A stretch of 36,118 bases of DNA from Cellvibrionales bacterium. GTDB taxonomy: Bacteria > Pseudomonadota > Gammaproteobacteria > Pseudomonadales > GM7GCV1. The notes under the pieces were generated by a model. The model ran no database searches, had not been told where the DNA came from, and was given only the letters and a program-made list of their open reading frames with translations. Of this stretch, positions 17,577 through 26,008 are shown piece by piece (position 1 is the stretch's first letter; each line of letters begins with the position of its first letter). The stretch spans positions 3,153 through 39,270 of the forward strand of contig JACONM010000002.1 of assembly GCA_014323765.1 (NCBI GenBank), given 5' to 3'. A program made the position numbers and the translations under genes.

Positions 17577-18692
17577 TTAAGAAATGCGACTGGACACCGC
17601 CAGCAACCGGCGGGTGTCGCAGTCGAGCGCGGCGATGCCGAGTGCGGCGCGGTATAGCCGCTCGACTGGGTGGTCTTTGATAAAGCCGTGCCCGCCGAGC
17701 ACTTGCACACAGTCGCGGGTGCCTTGCAGCGCGGCTTGATAGGCATCGCGGCAAATGCGCGTGGTTAGCTCGCTGACCGCTGCGCCGCTTGCACTGTCAT
17801 CGGCGATGGCGGCGGCCACATCTTCAAATGCCAGCCGCAGCGCATCCAGCGATAGGCGGGCATCGACCAGCATAAAAGACACCCCCTGATGCGCGGCGAT
17901 CGGCTTGCCGTGCGAGACTCGCTCATTGGCGTATTCGGCGGCGTATTCGATGCCTTTGGCCGTGGTGCCGACCGCCACTGCCGCCGGGCTCAGGCGCAGC
18001 AGGCTGACAGTGCGCAGCAGGGCATCCTCATTCAATTCTAGGACGGCGATGGCGGGCACTCCATTGAGTCGCACCCGGCTGACCGGTGCCGCCCCGCCCA
18101 GCCCGCAGGTGGCCACTTGCGCCCCATCGCGCTCGACTTCAAAGCCGCTCGCATTCTGCGGTTCCACAATAAAGGCTTTGAGATTGGCATCGCCCGTATC
18201 GCGAGCAATCACCGCCGCCAGATCGGGCCGCGCCGGGCCGCCGACTGTGTATTTCAAACCATCGATGGTCCAGCCGGTATCGGTCGGCGTCGCGGTGGCG
18301 GAATAGTTTTCCGGTGCCCGGCCAAAGCCTTCGTAAAGCAAAACGGCGGTGGTTTTGTTGGCATCCGCCAAAGTGGCCCGCAACGATTCGGGCAGGCTGA
18401 CTGGTTCCGCTGCGGCGGCCAGGACCGCCAACTGCGCCCGCCCAAGTGCGCCGAGGGCCACCGCTGGGTCGCCGCGTCCCAACTCTTCGGCGACCAGCAG
18501 ATATTGGCCGGGGGTCAAAAATTCCTCGCCGATGACCGGGGCGGTTACCCCCAGCTCGGCAATTTTCTGCCAGTGTTCGGCGGGCACCTGCCCACTGTGG
18601 TCGATGGCTTCCGCCGATGGCCAAAGCTCGGCGGCGGCAAAATTTTCCAAGGTCTCTTTCAGAACGCGCGTGATTTCGTCATCCTGCATCAT
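17577..18692 (-). CDS. Acyl-CoA dehydrogenase-like protein lacking the canonical catalytic Glu
   Basis: A 371-residue member of the acyl-CoA dehydrogenase family. The middle and C-terminal domains are recognisable: HGKPIAAHQGVSFMLVD, CRDAYQAALQGTRDCVQVLGGHGF, and DHPVERLYRAA. The following segment, where catalytic members have EGT, reads DCD, so the base would be Asp or absent. The FAD/substrate loop is also divergent. The start at 18692 (Met-Met) is preceded by AGGAAA at a good distance. A longer frame to 18803 has no support. It lies 26 bases upstream of a canonical dehydrogenase gene. Adjacent pairs with one degenerate member are known to form heterotetramers in steroid degradation; that is a possible parallel only. 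Confidence 0.88.
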   Translation of the reverse strand: MMQDDEITRVLKETLENFAAAELWPSAEAIDHSGQVPAEHWQKIAELGVTAPVIGEEFLTPGQYLLVAEELGRGDPAVALGALGRAQLAVLAAAAEPVSLPESLRATLADANKTTAVLLYEGFGRAPENYSATATPTDTGWTIDGLKYTVGGPARPDLAAVIARDTGDANLKAFIVEPQNASGFEVERDGAQVATCGLGGAAPVSRVRLNGVPAIAVLELNEDALLRTVSLLRLSPAAVAVGTTAKGIEYAAEYANERVSHGKPIAAHQGVSFMLVDARLSLDALRLAFEDVAAAIADDSASGAAVSELTTRICRDAYQAALQGTRDCVQVLGGHGFIKDHPVERLYRAALGIAALDCDTRRLLAVSSRIS

Positions 18693-18899
18693 GGTCTGAT
18701 TTCCTGTGCGGTGGCGCATGGGCGGTGCGATGGTATCCAACATCGGCGCGATACACAAACCGCGGCGGCAGATCTGCGCCTGCGCTGGCTTTGATTGCGG
18801 CATGTACGAGTCGCAACCGGGCGCAGTTCATCCACTAACCCCCACAAAATTGACAAGTGCGCCGCAAGTGCCCATGATTTGTGCGCCTCAATACCCGAC

Positions 18900-18935
18900 A
18901 AACCGGCCCCGCAAACCGGCCCCGCAAACCGCCCG
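18900..18935 (+). repeat. 13-base tandem repeat, two perfect copies and a partial third
   Basis: The unit AAACCGGCCCCGC occurs at 18900-18912 and 18913-18925, followed by a degenerate third copy (AAACCGCCCG). It lies in the 294-base spacer between the divergent dehydrogenase and Nudix genes, about 50 bases before the Nudix start. The rest of the spacer shows no clear promoter or dif-like site. Confidence 0.75.
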
Positions 18936-18986
18936 ACCCAAGGTTCCCGATGTCCCTATGTTGTGCCCCATGAAATGCTGCGCCCC

Positions 18987-19541
18987 ATGAATTACTGCTC
19001 GGACTGCGGTGCGCCGGTAGAACAGCAAATACCGGCCGGCGACAACCGCCCGCGCTGGGTTTGCACCGCTTGCCACGCCATTCACTACCAAAACCCCAAA
19101 GTGGTGGTCGGCTGCATCGCCGCCCGCGCCGACCGGGTGCTGCTGTGCAAACGCTCCATCGAACCACGCTACGGCTGCTGGACGGTGCCGGCCGGCTTTA
19201 TGGAGCTCGGCGAATCGCTGTCCGAGGGCGCGGCGCGGGAGACTTTGGAAGAAGCCTGCGCCCAGATCGATATTGGCCCCATGTTCGCCAGCGTCGACCT
19301 GCCGCACATCGGCCAGGTGCATATTTTCTTCACCGGGCGGCTGTGCGGCGATTACAGCGCGGGCGAAGAGAGCCTAGAGGCCGCCCTCTTCACCGAGCGC
19401 GAGATTCCCTGGGACGAGCTCGCCTTCGCCAGCGGTCGCTTTGCGCTGGAATGCTACTTTCGCGATGGCGGTCGATGTGCTGGGGGGCAGATCCACACTG
19501 GCTGCATCCGCGGGCCGCGACAGGCGGTGCAGGCGGACTAG
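18987..19541 (+). CDS. Nudix hydrolase with N-terminal zinc ribbon
   Basis: Hydrolyses a nucleoside diphosphate linked to another moiety; NADH, ADP-ribose or similar dinucleotides are likely substrates. The 184-residue protein starts with a four-cysteine zinc ribbon (CSDCG then CTACH) and the typical linker HYQNPKVVVGCI. The Nudix box is GFMELGESLSEGAARETLEEA, with all the conserved Gly and Glu residues. The architecture resembles NudC-like and small zinc-ribbon Nudix proteins rather than full-length NudC. ATG 18987 begins directly before the first Cys, as in homologues. An in-frame ATG at 18975 is possible. It is divergent from the dehydrogenase pair. Confidence 0.92.
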   Translation: MNYCSDCGAPVEQQIPAGDNRPRWVCTACHAIHYQNPKVVVGCIAARADRVLLCKRSIEPRYGCWTVPAGFMELGESLSEGAARETLEEACAQIDIGPMFASVDLPHIGQVHIFFTGRLCGDYSAGEESLEAALFTEREIPWDELAFASGRFALECYFRDGGRCAGGQIHTGCIRGPRQAVQAD

Positions 19542-19629
19542 GGGCCAATCTGTGCTATTCTGAACGGCTCAATTTCGGCCATTCCGTTCGGGCCGCCCCG
19601 CCCCCCCATTCAATTCGCCCCCGCCGAGC

Positions 19630-20559
19630 ATGTATTCTGCAATAAGAGACCAAATGCGCCACACTTTGGCGCAGCCCGACTGCCTAGTCGCGGCCTCCGT
19701 CTACGACCCCATGTCCGCCCGCATCGCCGCCGACCTCGGCTTCGAGCTAGGCATAATGGCCGGTTCGGTCGCCGCCATGACCATTGCCGGCGCGCCGGAT
19801 CTGGCTCTGGTCAGCATGGGCGAACTGGCCGAACAAGTCCGCCGCACCTGCCGCGCCAGCCGCCTGCCGGTGCTGATCGATGCCGACCACGGCTTCGGCA
19901 ATGCCCTGCATGTGATGCGCACTGTGGAAGAGCTCGAAGCGGCGGGTGCCGCTGCCGTTTCCATCGAGGACACCCGCCTGCCCGGCGTTCACGGCGACAG
20001 CACCGCCGCCCTAATATCGCCCGATGAAATGCGCGGCAAACTGCGCGCCGCACTTGCCGCCCGCCAATCCAGCAACCTATCGCTCATCGCCCGCACCAGC
20101 TGCGTCCCCATCGCCGGCCTAGAAGAAGCCCTGCGCCGAGCACCGCTTTACGATTCACTCGGCGTGGACGCGCACATGTTTGTCGGCCTAAAAACCGCCG
20201 CCGAGCTGGAAACCCTCGCCGACTGCACCACCCTGCCGATCATCCTCGGCGGCTGCGCAGAAGAAGTCTTAGCTGCCGCCCGCGGCGGAGATTTTCGCGT
20301 CGCCATGCTAGTGCTCGGCATCCACCCCTATCTGGCCACCCTCAAGGGCGCACAGACCGCCTACGCCAGCCTAAGGCAAAACCAGCTACCAGACCCTGCC
20401 CTGCTGGCTTCCGCCGATCTGGTCCGCCAGCTAACCCGCGCCGCCGACTATCGCGATTGGCAGGCGGATTTTCTGGCGCATGAAAATGCCGAGGTGACTT
20501 GGGATTGGGCCACTCAAAAGCCCGCCACCCCGGACTCAAACCAATGCCCAAACCAATGA
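19630..20559 (+). CDS. Oxaloacetate decarboxylase-like protein (isocitrate lyase/PEP mutase superfamily)
   Basis: A soluble TIM-barrel enzyme of 309 residues. It closely follows the Pseudomonas PA4872 pattern, a Mg-dependent oxaloacetate decarboxylase: SVYDPMSARIAADLGFELGI, then LIDADHGFGNALHVMRTVEELE, then SIEDT and LIARTS. The Asp residues of DADHG and the Glu of SIEDT are the expected metal and substrate ligands. Start at 19630 is the first plausible ATG; 19654 is an alternative. The stop overlaps the next gene's ATG (ATGA), so the two are probably translationally coupled. Isocitrate or methylisocitrate lyase activity is less likely because the lyase Cys motif is absent. Confidence 0.88.
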   Translation: MYSAIRDQMRHTLAQPDCLVAASVYDPMSARIAADLGFELGIMAGSVAAMTIAGAPDLALVSMGELAEQVRRTCRASRLPVLIDADHGFGNALHVMRTVEELEAAGAAAVSIEDTRLPGVHGDSTAALISPDEMRGKLRAALAARQSSNLSLIARTSCVPIAGLEEALRRAPLYDSLGVDAHMFVGLKTAAELETLADCTTLPIILGGCAEEVLAAARGGDFRVAMLVLGIHPYLATLKGAQTAYASLRQNQLPDPALLASADLVRQLTRAADYRDWQADFLAHENAEVTWDWATQKPATPDSNQCPNQ

Positions 20560-21611
20560 ACGAAAAAATCGCCATCCTAGGGGCCGGTGCCGTCGGCGGC
20601 TACGTAGGCGCAGCCCTCGCCCGCGCCGGCCAGGATGTGCTCCTAGTCGACGACTGGGCCGAACACGTGACCGAAGTGCAACAAAGCGGCTTGCAAATCC
20701 AAGAGATGGACGGCGAGCAATGGACTGCGCACCCGCCCATCGCCCACAGCAGCGAACTGCCCACGGCCCTCGCCGGTACAAAGGTCGACATCGCCATTAT
20801 CGCGGTCAAATCCTACCTCACCGCCCCGATGACGGAACTAATCAAAGACCACCTCAGCCCAGACGGCTACGCCCTATCGCTGCAAAACTGCATCAATGAA
20901 AACACCATCGCCGGTATTCTCGGCTGGCCGCGCACCACCGGCGGCATCGCCTCGCGGATCGGCGTGAGTCTGGCCGGCCCCGGGCGGATCGCCCGCAATA
21001 TGCGCCGCGGCGATGCCGAACACATCATCTTCCGGGTCGGCGAGCCAGACGGGCAAATAACCCCACGCATCCGGCGGCTGTTCGAGATTATCGCCAAAGT
21101 GGACTCCGCCAAAATCACCGCCAATCTAATGGGCGAGCGCTGGACCAAGCTCTCCATCAACGCCATGCACAACGCCATCGCCGCGGTCAGCGGTCTAACC
21201 GGCCAACAGTGCTTCGCCCACGCCGGGGTGCGCCGCTTCGCCATCGAACTGTGCGGCGAATCGGTGCGTGTCGCCCGCGCCCTCGGCCACAAATTAGAAA
21301 CCATAAACGGCTTAGAGGCGGTGCGTTTCGTGCGCGCCATCGAAGGCAACGCGGCGGATCTAGAGGCCGTTCACACCGCGCTCCTGCCGGATCCAGCCAA
21401 CGCCGACAGCCAGCAACGCCCCTCCATGGGCCAAGATATTCTGAAAGGCCGCAAGACCGAGGTCGAGGACATGAACGGCTTCGTCGCAGCACAAGGACGC
21501 AAGCTGGGCTTAAAAGTCGCCGCCAACGCCCTAGCCACCGATTACGTCTTACAGATCGAAGCCGGCAAGTTAAAGCAAAGCCCCGACCTACTGACCGCCT
21601 ACTTTTCTTGA
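20556..21611 (+). CDS. 2-dehydropantoate 2-reductase family protein
   Basis: Member of the ketopantoate reductase (ApbA/PanE) family, which reduces ketopantoate to pantoate with NADPH for CoA synthesis. The 351-residue protein begins with the dinucleotide fold [21 protein letters not shown], has the AVKSYLT segment after the fourth strand, [11 protein letters not shown], and the C-terminal helical domain starting with [19 protein letters not shown]. It is about 50 residues longer than typical PanE, so it may act on another 2-keto acid. ATG 20556 is chosen because it overlaps the previous stop by four bases; ATG 20544 is also in frame. pncC follows after 13 bases. Confidence 0.85.
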   Translation: MNEKIAILGAGAVGGYVGAALARAGQDVLLVDDWAEHVTEVQQSGLQIQEMDGEQWTAHPPIAHSSELPTALAGTKVDIAIIAVKSYLTAPMTELIKDHLSPDGYALSLQNCINENTIAGILGWPRTTGGIASRIGVSLAGPGRIARNMRRGDAEHIIFRVGEPDGQITPRIRRLFEIIAKVDSAKITANLMGERWTKLSINAMHNAIAAVSGLTGQQCFAHAGVRRFAIELCGESVRVARALGHKLETINGLEAVRFVRAIEGNAADLEAVHTALLPDPANADSQQRPSMGQDILKGRKTEVEDMNGFVAAQGRKLGLKVAANALATDYVLQIEAGKLKQSPDLLTAYFS

Positions 21612-21624
21612 GACAGCGCGAAAT

Positions 21625-22182
21625 ATGACCCAAAGCGCAGATCCCAAGGTGACCCCCGATCCCGATACAACCCCCGACATCGACACCCTCGCCCACCGCC
21701 TAGCCGCCCTCCTCAATGCCCGACAACAAACCCTAGCCCTCGCCGAATCCTGCACCGGCGGCGGAATCGGCCAAGCCCTGACCGCCGTCCCCGGCAGTTC
21801 CGCCTACTTCAAAGGCGGGGTGATCGCCTACTGCAACCAAGCCAAAAACCAGCTACTACAAGTGCCCGAAAAACTATTGCGCGACCATGGCGCGGTCAGC
21901 GAACCGGTCGCCGCCCAGATGGCCCGCGGTGCCGCCCGCGCCTTCGCCGCCGATCTAGCCATCGCCACCACCGGCATCGCCGGCCCCGGCGGCGGCAGCC
22001 CAGCCAAACCCGTCGGCAGCGTCTGCTTCGGCTGGCAGCTGGGCGCAAAAACTCAAACCCAAACCTGCCACTTCGCCGGCGGACGCCATGCAGTACGCAC
22101 CCAATCGGTCCACCACGCACTGGCGGTGTTAATCGCCCATTTAGACCCCCACGCCGCCCACTTGACCGCAAATAACGGTTGA
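21625..22182 (+). CDS. pncC: Nicotinamide-nucleotide amidohydrolase PncC (CinA C-terminal domain)
   Basis: Deamidates nicotinamide mononucleotide to nicotinate mononucleotide, recycling the NMN released by DNA ligase. The 185-residue protein is the stand-alone CinA C-terminal domain with [30 protein letters not shown] (broken here as a long conserved stretch), [21 protein letters not shown] and [11 protein letters not shown]. The Ser in AESCTGG is the expected nucleophile. About 30 N-terminal residues are a low-complexity Asp/Pro/Thr extension. It precedes recA by 89 bases, the cinA/pncC-recA order seen in many gammaproteobacteria. Confidence 0.94.
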   Translation: MTQSADPKVTPDPDTTPDIDTLAHRLAALLNARQQTLALAESCTGGGIGQALTAVPGSSAYFKGGVIAYCNQAKNQLLQVPEKLLRDHGAVSEPVAAQMARGAARAFAADLAIATTGIAGPGGGSPAKPVGSVCFGWQLGAKTQTQTCHFAGGRHAVRTQSVHHALAVLIAHLDPHAAHLTANNG

Positions 22183-22210
22183 CGCGCCGCCCGATTGTTA
22201 GCAGTATTCA

Positions 22211-22229
22211 CCGCCTGCCCGCTAGGCGG
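22211..22229 (+). other. Small inverted repeat between pncC and recA
   Basis: CCGCCT (22211-22216) and AGGCGG (22224-22229) can form a six-pair stem with a seven-base loop. There is no following T-run, so it is a weak terminator candidate. No CTG-N10-CAG LexA box is visible in the spacer 22183-22271. Confidence 0.35.
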
Positions 22230-22271
22230 CCAATTCACCCCACTTTGTGCAAAAACCTACGAGGAACCCCC

Positions 22272-23312
22272 ATGGAATCGGATAAACAAAAAGCCTTGGA
22301 TGCGGCACTGAGCCAGATCGAGCGGCAGTTCGGCAAAGGCACCGTAATGCGCATGGGCGACAAAGAACGCCACGCCATCCCTTCCATCTCCACCGGCTCC
22401 CTCGGGTTGGACATCGCGCTCGGCATCGGCGGCCTGCCCAAGGGCCGCATAGTGGAAATCTACGGCCCAGAAAGCTCCGGCAAGACCACCCTGACGTTGA
22501 CCACCATCGCCCAAGCACAAAAAGCCGGGGCCACCTGCGCCTTCGTCGATGCCGAACACGCGCTCGACCCGATCTACGCGGAAAAACTCGGCGTCAACGT
22601 GGACGAGCTGATCGTCTCCCAGCCAGACACCGGCGAGCAAGCCTTGGAGGTCTGCGACATGCTGGTCCGCTCCGGGGCCATCGATGTATTGGTGGTCGAC
22701 TCGGTCGCCGCCCTAGTTCCCAAGGCGGAAATCGAAGGCGATATGGGCGACTCGCACATGGGACTGCAAGCGCGGCTCATGTCGCAGGCGTTACGCAAGC
22801 TGACCGGCTCCATCAAACAAGCCAACTGCCTGTGCATTTTCATCAACCAAATCCGCATGAAAATCGGCGTCATGTTCGGCAACCCGGAAACCACCACCGG
22901 CGGCAATGCGCTCAAGTTTTACTCCTCCGTGCGGCTGGATATCCGCCGCATCGGCGCGGTCAAAGAGGGCGATGAGGTGGTCGGCAACGAGACCCGCGTC
23001 AAAGTGGTCAAAAACAAGGTCGCCCCGCCATTCAAGCGGGTCGAGTTTCAGATTATGTACGGCACCGGCATCAACCGCCAAGCGGAGGTTATCGACCTCG
23101 GGGTCAAACACGGCCTGCTGGAAAAATCCGGTGCCTGGTACGCCTATCAAGGCGAAAAAATCGGCCAAGGCAAAAACCGTACCGGCGAATACCTGCGCGA
23201 AAACCCGGAGATCGCCGCCCAGCTAGAACAGGGCATCATGCAAGCGGTGTTGGGTGATGCGGAAGCGACCGACCAAGAAAACGAATCCGCCGCCGAAGCC
23301 ACCCCCACCTAA
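22272..23312 (+). CDS. recA: Recombinase RecA
   Basis: RecA forms filaments on single-stranded DNA, drives strand exchange and triggers LexA self-cleavage. The 346-residue protein is of normal length. It has GPESSGKTT (Walker A, 65-73), [10 protein letters not shown], the [22 protein letters not shown] strand and loop region (Walker B), [12 protein letters not shown], and the loop-2 region [18 protein letters not shown] followed by TTGGNALKF. The C terminus is acidic as usual. GAGG at 22261-22264 is seven bases before the ATG. recX does not follow; ggt does. Confidence 0.98.
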   Translation: MESDKQKALDAALSQIERQFGKGTVMRMGDKERHAIPSISTGSLGLDIALGIGGLPKGRIVEIYGPESSGKTTLTLTTIAQAQKAGATCAFVDAEHALDPIYAEKLGVNVDELIVSQPDTGEQALEVCDMLVRSGAIDVLVVDSVAALVPKAEIEGDMGDSHMGLQARLMSQALRKLTGSIKQANCLCIFINQIRMKIGVMFGNPETTTGGNALKFYSSVRLDIRRIGAVKEGDEVVGNETRVKVVKNKVAPPFKRVEFQIMYGTGINRQAEVIDLGVKHGLLEKSGAWYAYQGEKIGQGKNRTGEYLRENPEIAAQLEQGIMQAVLGDAEATDQENESAAEATPT

Positions 23313-23370
23313 ACTCTCCCACTTGCACCCAGCGGCACCGCAAACGCCCCCCGCCAGCACCCCGCCAAGC

Positions 23371-23394
23371 TAGGGCTAGGGTTAGGGCTAGGGC
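23371..23394 (+). repeat. Hexamer tandem repeat overlapping the ggt ribosome binding site
   Basis: Four contiguous units TAGGGC, TAGGGT, TAGGGC, TAGGGC end one base before the ggt ATG at 23396. The AGGG of the third unit (23384-23387) is eight bases from the ATG and probably serves as the Shine-Dalgarno sequence. A change in unit number would leave that spacing possible but alter the leader. Confidence 0.8.
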
Positions 23395-23395
23395 C

Positions 23396-25183
23396 ATGCC
23401 AACACCAAACCGCCGCCAAATCCAGCCGGCAACCGCTCGACTCTGCCCGACCCCCGCCGCACGATTAGTCGCCGCCGCACTACTGGCCCTGTGCGCCGGC
23501 ACCCTACAAGCCCAGCCCATCTTCGACCGCGGGGCCCGCTTCCACCCCGTCCAAGCCCCGCCCGGCAAAGGCATGGTGGTCTCGCAAGACCGCCTCGCCT
23601 CGGAAGTCGGAGCCCGCATCCTCGCCCGCGGCGGCAACGCCATAGACGCCGCAGTCGCCACCGGCTTCGCTCTCGCCGTAACCTTCCCACAGGCGGGCAA
23701 CCTCGGCGGCGGCGGTTTTATGCTGGTCTATCTGGCGGAATCCGACCAATACCACGCCCTCGACTACCGCGAAACTGCCCCAGCCAGCGCCCAAGCGGAT
23801 ATGTACGTGACCGCCGCCGGCACCATCGACACCCGCAAAAAACGCTACGGCATTGAATCGGTCGCCGTGCCCGGCACCGTCGCTGGCCTCCTCCATGCGC
23901 ACCAAAAATGGGGCCGCCTATCCCGCCGCCAGGTGCTGTGGCCCGCCATCCGCCTAGCGACCAAGGGCTTCATCATCAGCGATTCCCTCGCCTATTCCCT
24001 GCAACGCGCCGCCCCCCGCCTGCAAACCGCCACTACCAAAGCCTATTTTCTCGACCGCGATGGCAACGCCCGCCCGCCCGGCACCCACTGGCGCCAGCCC
24101 GATCTCGCCCGCACCCTGCGCCGCATCGCCCGCCACGGTCGCGCCGGCTTCTACCAAGGCGACACCGCCCAAAAAATCATCGACCAAGTCACAAAACTAG
24201 GCGGCCAGCTAACCGCCCAAGACCTGCGCGACTACCGCTCGCTAGAACGCCCCCCGCTCATCGCCACCTACCGCGGCCACCAAATCATCGCCATGCCGCC
24301 GCCTTCCTCCGGCGGGGTCCACCTAATTCAAATGCTCAACATGCTGGAAAATATCGATCTGGCAAACCTCGAACACAACTCCGCCGATTATCTGCATTAC
24401 CTGATCGAAGCCATGAAGCCCGCCTACGCCGACCGCAGCCTGCACCTCGGCGACCCAGACTTCACCCCGGTACCAGTCGCACAACTCACCGCCAAAGACT
24501 ACGCCGCCAAACTCTGGAAGGAGATCGACCCCGCCCGCGCCCGCCCAGCGGCACAAATCCGCCCCACCCAATTCGCGCTGAATACGACCGAAAGCCACGA
24601 CACCACCCACTACGGCGTCTGGGACGCAGAAGGCAATGTCGTCAGCAACACCTACACCCTCAATTTCTCCTACGGCAACGGCATCGCGGTGGCCGGCGCC
24701 GGCTTCCTGCTGAACAACCAAATGGACGACTTCACCGCCCAACCAGGCACCGCCAACGCCTACGGCCTGCCAGGCGGCACCGCCAACGCCATCGCCCCCG
24801 GCAAACGCCCGCTTTCCAGCATGGCCCCGACCATTGTCGCCCGCAACGGCACCCCCATCCTCGCCACCGGCAGCCCCGGCGGCCCCACCATCATCACCGC
24901 GGTATTACAAAGCATCCTCAATGTGGTCGATTTCCAGATGAACGCCGCCGAAGCCGCCACCGCGCCGCGCCTGCACCACCAATGGCAGCCCGACCGCATC
25001 CTCTGGGAACCCGGCATCCCCGCCGACACCCGCCAAATACTAAAATCCCGCGGCCACCCTTTCGCCCCCACCCCCCGCCCCTTCGGCAAATTGCAACTAA
25101 TCGCCCACCACAACGATCGCCTACAAGGATCCACCGACCCCCGCTGGCCCGGCGGATCCGCCGCTGTACAGCCGGCCAAATAA
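23396..25183 (+). CDS. ggt: Gamma-glutamyltranspeptidase
   Basis: Periplasmic enzyme that hydrolyses or transfers the gamma-glutamyl group of glutathione. The 595-residue precursor has a signal peptide (Arg-rich start, then LVAAALLALCAGTLQAQ). The large subunit has GGNAIDAAVATGFALAVTFPQAGNLGGGGF. Autocleavage should occur before Thr403 in ESHDTTHYGVWD, making Thr403 the nucleophile of the small subunit. Further conserved parts are NTYTLNFSYGNG, LLNNQMDDF, PLSSMAPTIV and ATGSPGGPTII. Length and order fit the family. The start follows a hexamer repeat that provides the ribosome site. A HEPN gene starts 16 bases after the stop. Confidence 0.96.
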   Translation: MPTPNRRQIQPATARLCPTPAARLVAAALLALCAGTLQAQPIFDRGARFHPVQAPPGKGMVVSQDRLASEVGARILARGGNAIDAAVATGFALAVTFPQAGNLGGGGFMLVYLAESDQYHALDYRETAPASAQADMYVTAAGTIDTRKKRYGIESVAVPGTVAGLLHAHQKWGRLSRRQVLWPAIRLATKGFIISDSLAYSLQRAAPRLQTATTKAYFLDRDGNARPPGTHWRQPDLARTLRRIARHGRAGFYQGDTAQKIIDQVTKLGGQLTAQDLRDYRSLERPPLIATYRGHQIIAMPPPSSGGVHLIQMLNMLENIDLANLEHNSADYLHYLIEAMKPAYADRSLHLGDPDFTPVPVAQLTAKDYAAKLWKEIDPARARPAAQIRPTQFALNTTESHDTTHYGVWDAEGNVVSNTYTLNFSYGNGIAVAGAGFLLNNQMDDFTAQPGTANAYGLPGGTANAIAPGKRPLSSMAPTIVARNGTPILATGSPGGPTIITAVLQSILNVVDFQMNAAEAATAPRLHHQWQPDRILWEPGIPADTRQILKSRGHPFAPTPRPFGKLQLIAHHNDRLQGSTDPRWPGGSAAVQPAK

Positions 25184-25199
25184 AAAACGCGCCAATCAC

Positions 25200-25934
25200 A
25201 TGAGCATCGATTACAGCTATCACAACCAAGACCGCCTAAGGCGGGCAAAAAGCTGGCTACAGCAAGCCGATAAACAAGAGTCCGATGAAGCGGCTTTCCT
25301 ATTCTATTGGATCGCCTTTAACGCAGCCTATGGCCGGGTCGAACGCCAAGATGAAAATGAAAAAAGGCTTTTCGCAAAATTCAGCCGCCAAATTGTGTTC
25401 TGCGATGAAGAAAAAATAAAAACCGCACTCAACAGCATCTATAGTGAAATCAGAAAATTAACGCAAAACCGCCATACCTACGAGCCCTTTTGGCGAGCCA
25501 TCCGCGGCGATAAAATAAAATCCAGATACGAAGAAACGAATTGGAAAACACACCTAAAGAAGACCAATAAAAAATTGCAAACAAACTGGAGCCGCGACAG
25601 TAAAAACGATAAAGGCCATCAGCAAGGCATTATCGGCGTAATCCGGGAGGCCCTAATACGCATCTACACGCTCAGAAATCAGCTAATCCACGGCGGCACA
25701 ACCTTCGGCAGCGCAAGCCTAGGCGATGAGCAACTCGTCATCGGACGCAAAATCATGGAAGCTATCCTGCCACCGATTATCGAAATTATAGGGCAAGACA
25801 TCGAACGGCAACCGGACACCAATAAATGGGGCACCGTAGCCTACCCGCGCTATAAAAACCACCCGATATCCAATATACCCATCTATCACGCAATAAACCC
25901 CGCCGAATCGGAAAGCAAAGACCCGCCGCACTAG
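25200..25934 (+). CDS. Stand-alone HEPN-domain protein (Apea-like), putative RNase
   Basis: A 244-residue protein with two features of the Apea-like HEPN fold. The first is FLFYWIAFNAAYG (33-45) in an early helix. The second is RNQLIHGG (159-166), whose Arg159-x4-His164 matches the catalytic RX4-6H motif of HEPN ribonucleases, with the commonly conserved Asn160. The middle (50-140) is charged and poorly conserved. HEPN proteins act in toxin-antitoxin, abortive infection and other defence systems, so a defence role is plausible but not shown. No nucleotidyltransferase (MNT) or other antitoxin gene lies beside it. The gene is clearly more A+T-rich than ggt and the downstream epimerase, suggesting transfer. 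Confidence 0.8.
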   Translation: MSIDYSYHNQDRLRRAKSWLQQADKQESDEAAFLFYWIAFNAAYGRVERQDENEKRLFAKFSRQIVFCDEEKIKTALNSIYSEIRKLTQNRHTYEPFWRAIRGDKIKSRYEETNWKTHLKKTNKKLQTNWSRDSKNDKGHQQGIIGVIREALIRIYTLRNQLIHGGTTFGSASLGDEQLVIGRKIMEAILPPIIEIIGQDIERQPDTNKWGTVAYPRYKNHPISNIPIYHAINPAESESKDPPH

Positions 25935-26008
25935 ATCCCCCACCTGCTCCGCCGCATTGCCAGCCTAACCACCCGCCGGTCATGCTAGAGAATTTTTCCG
26001 AAGCCATA

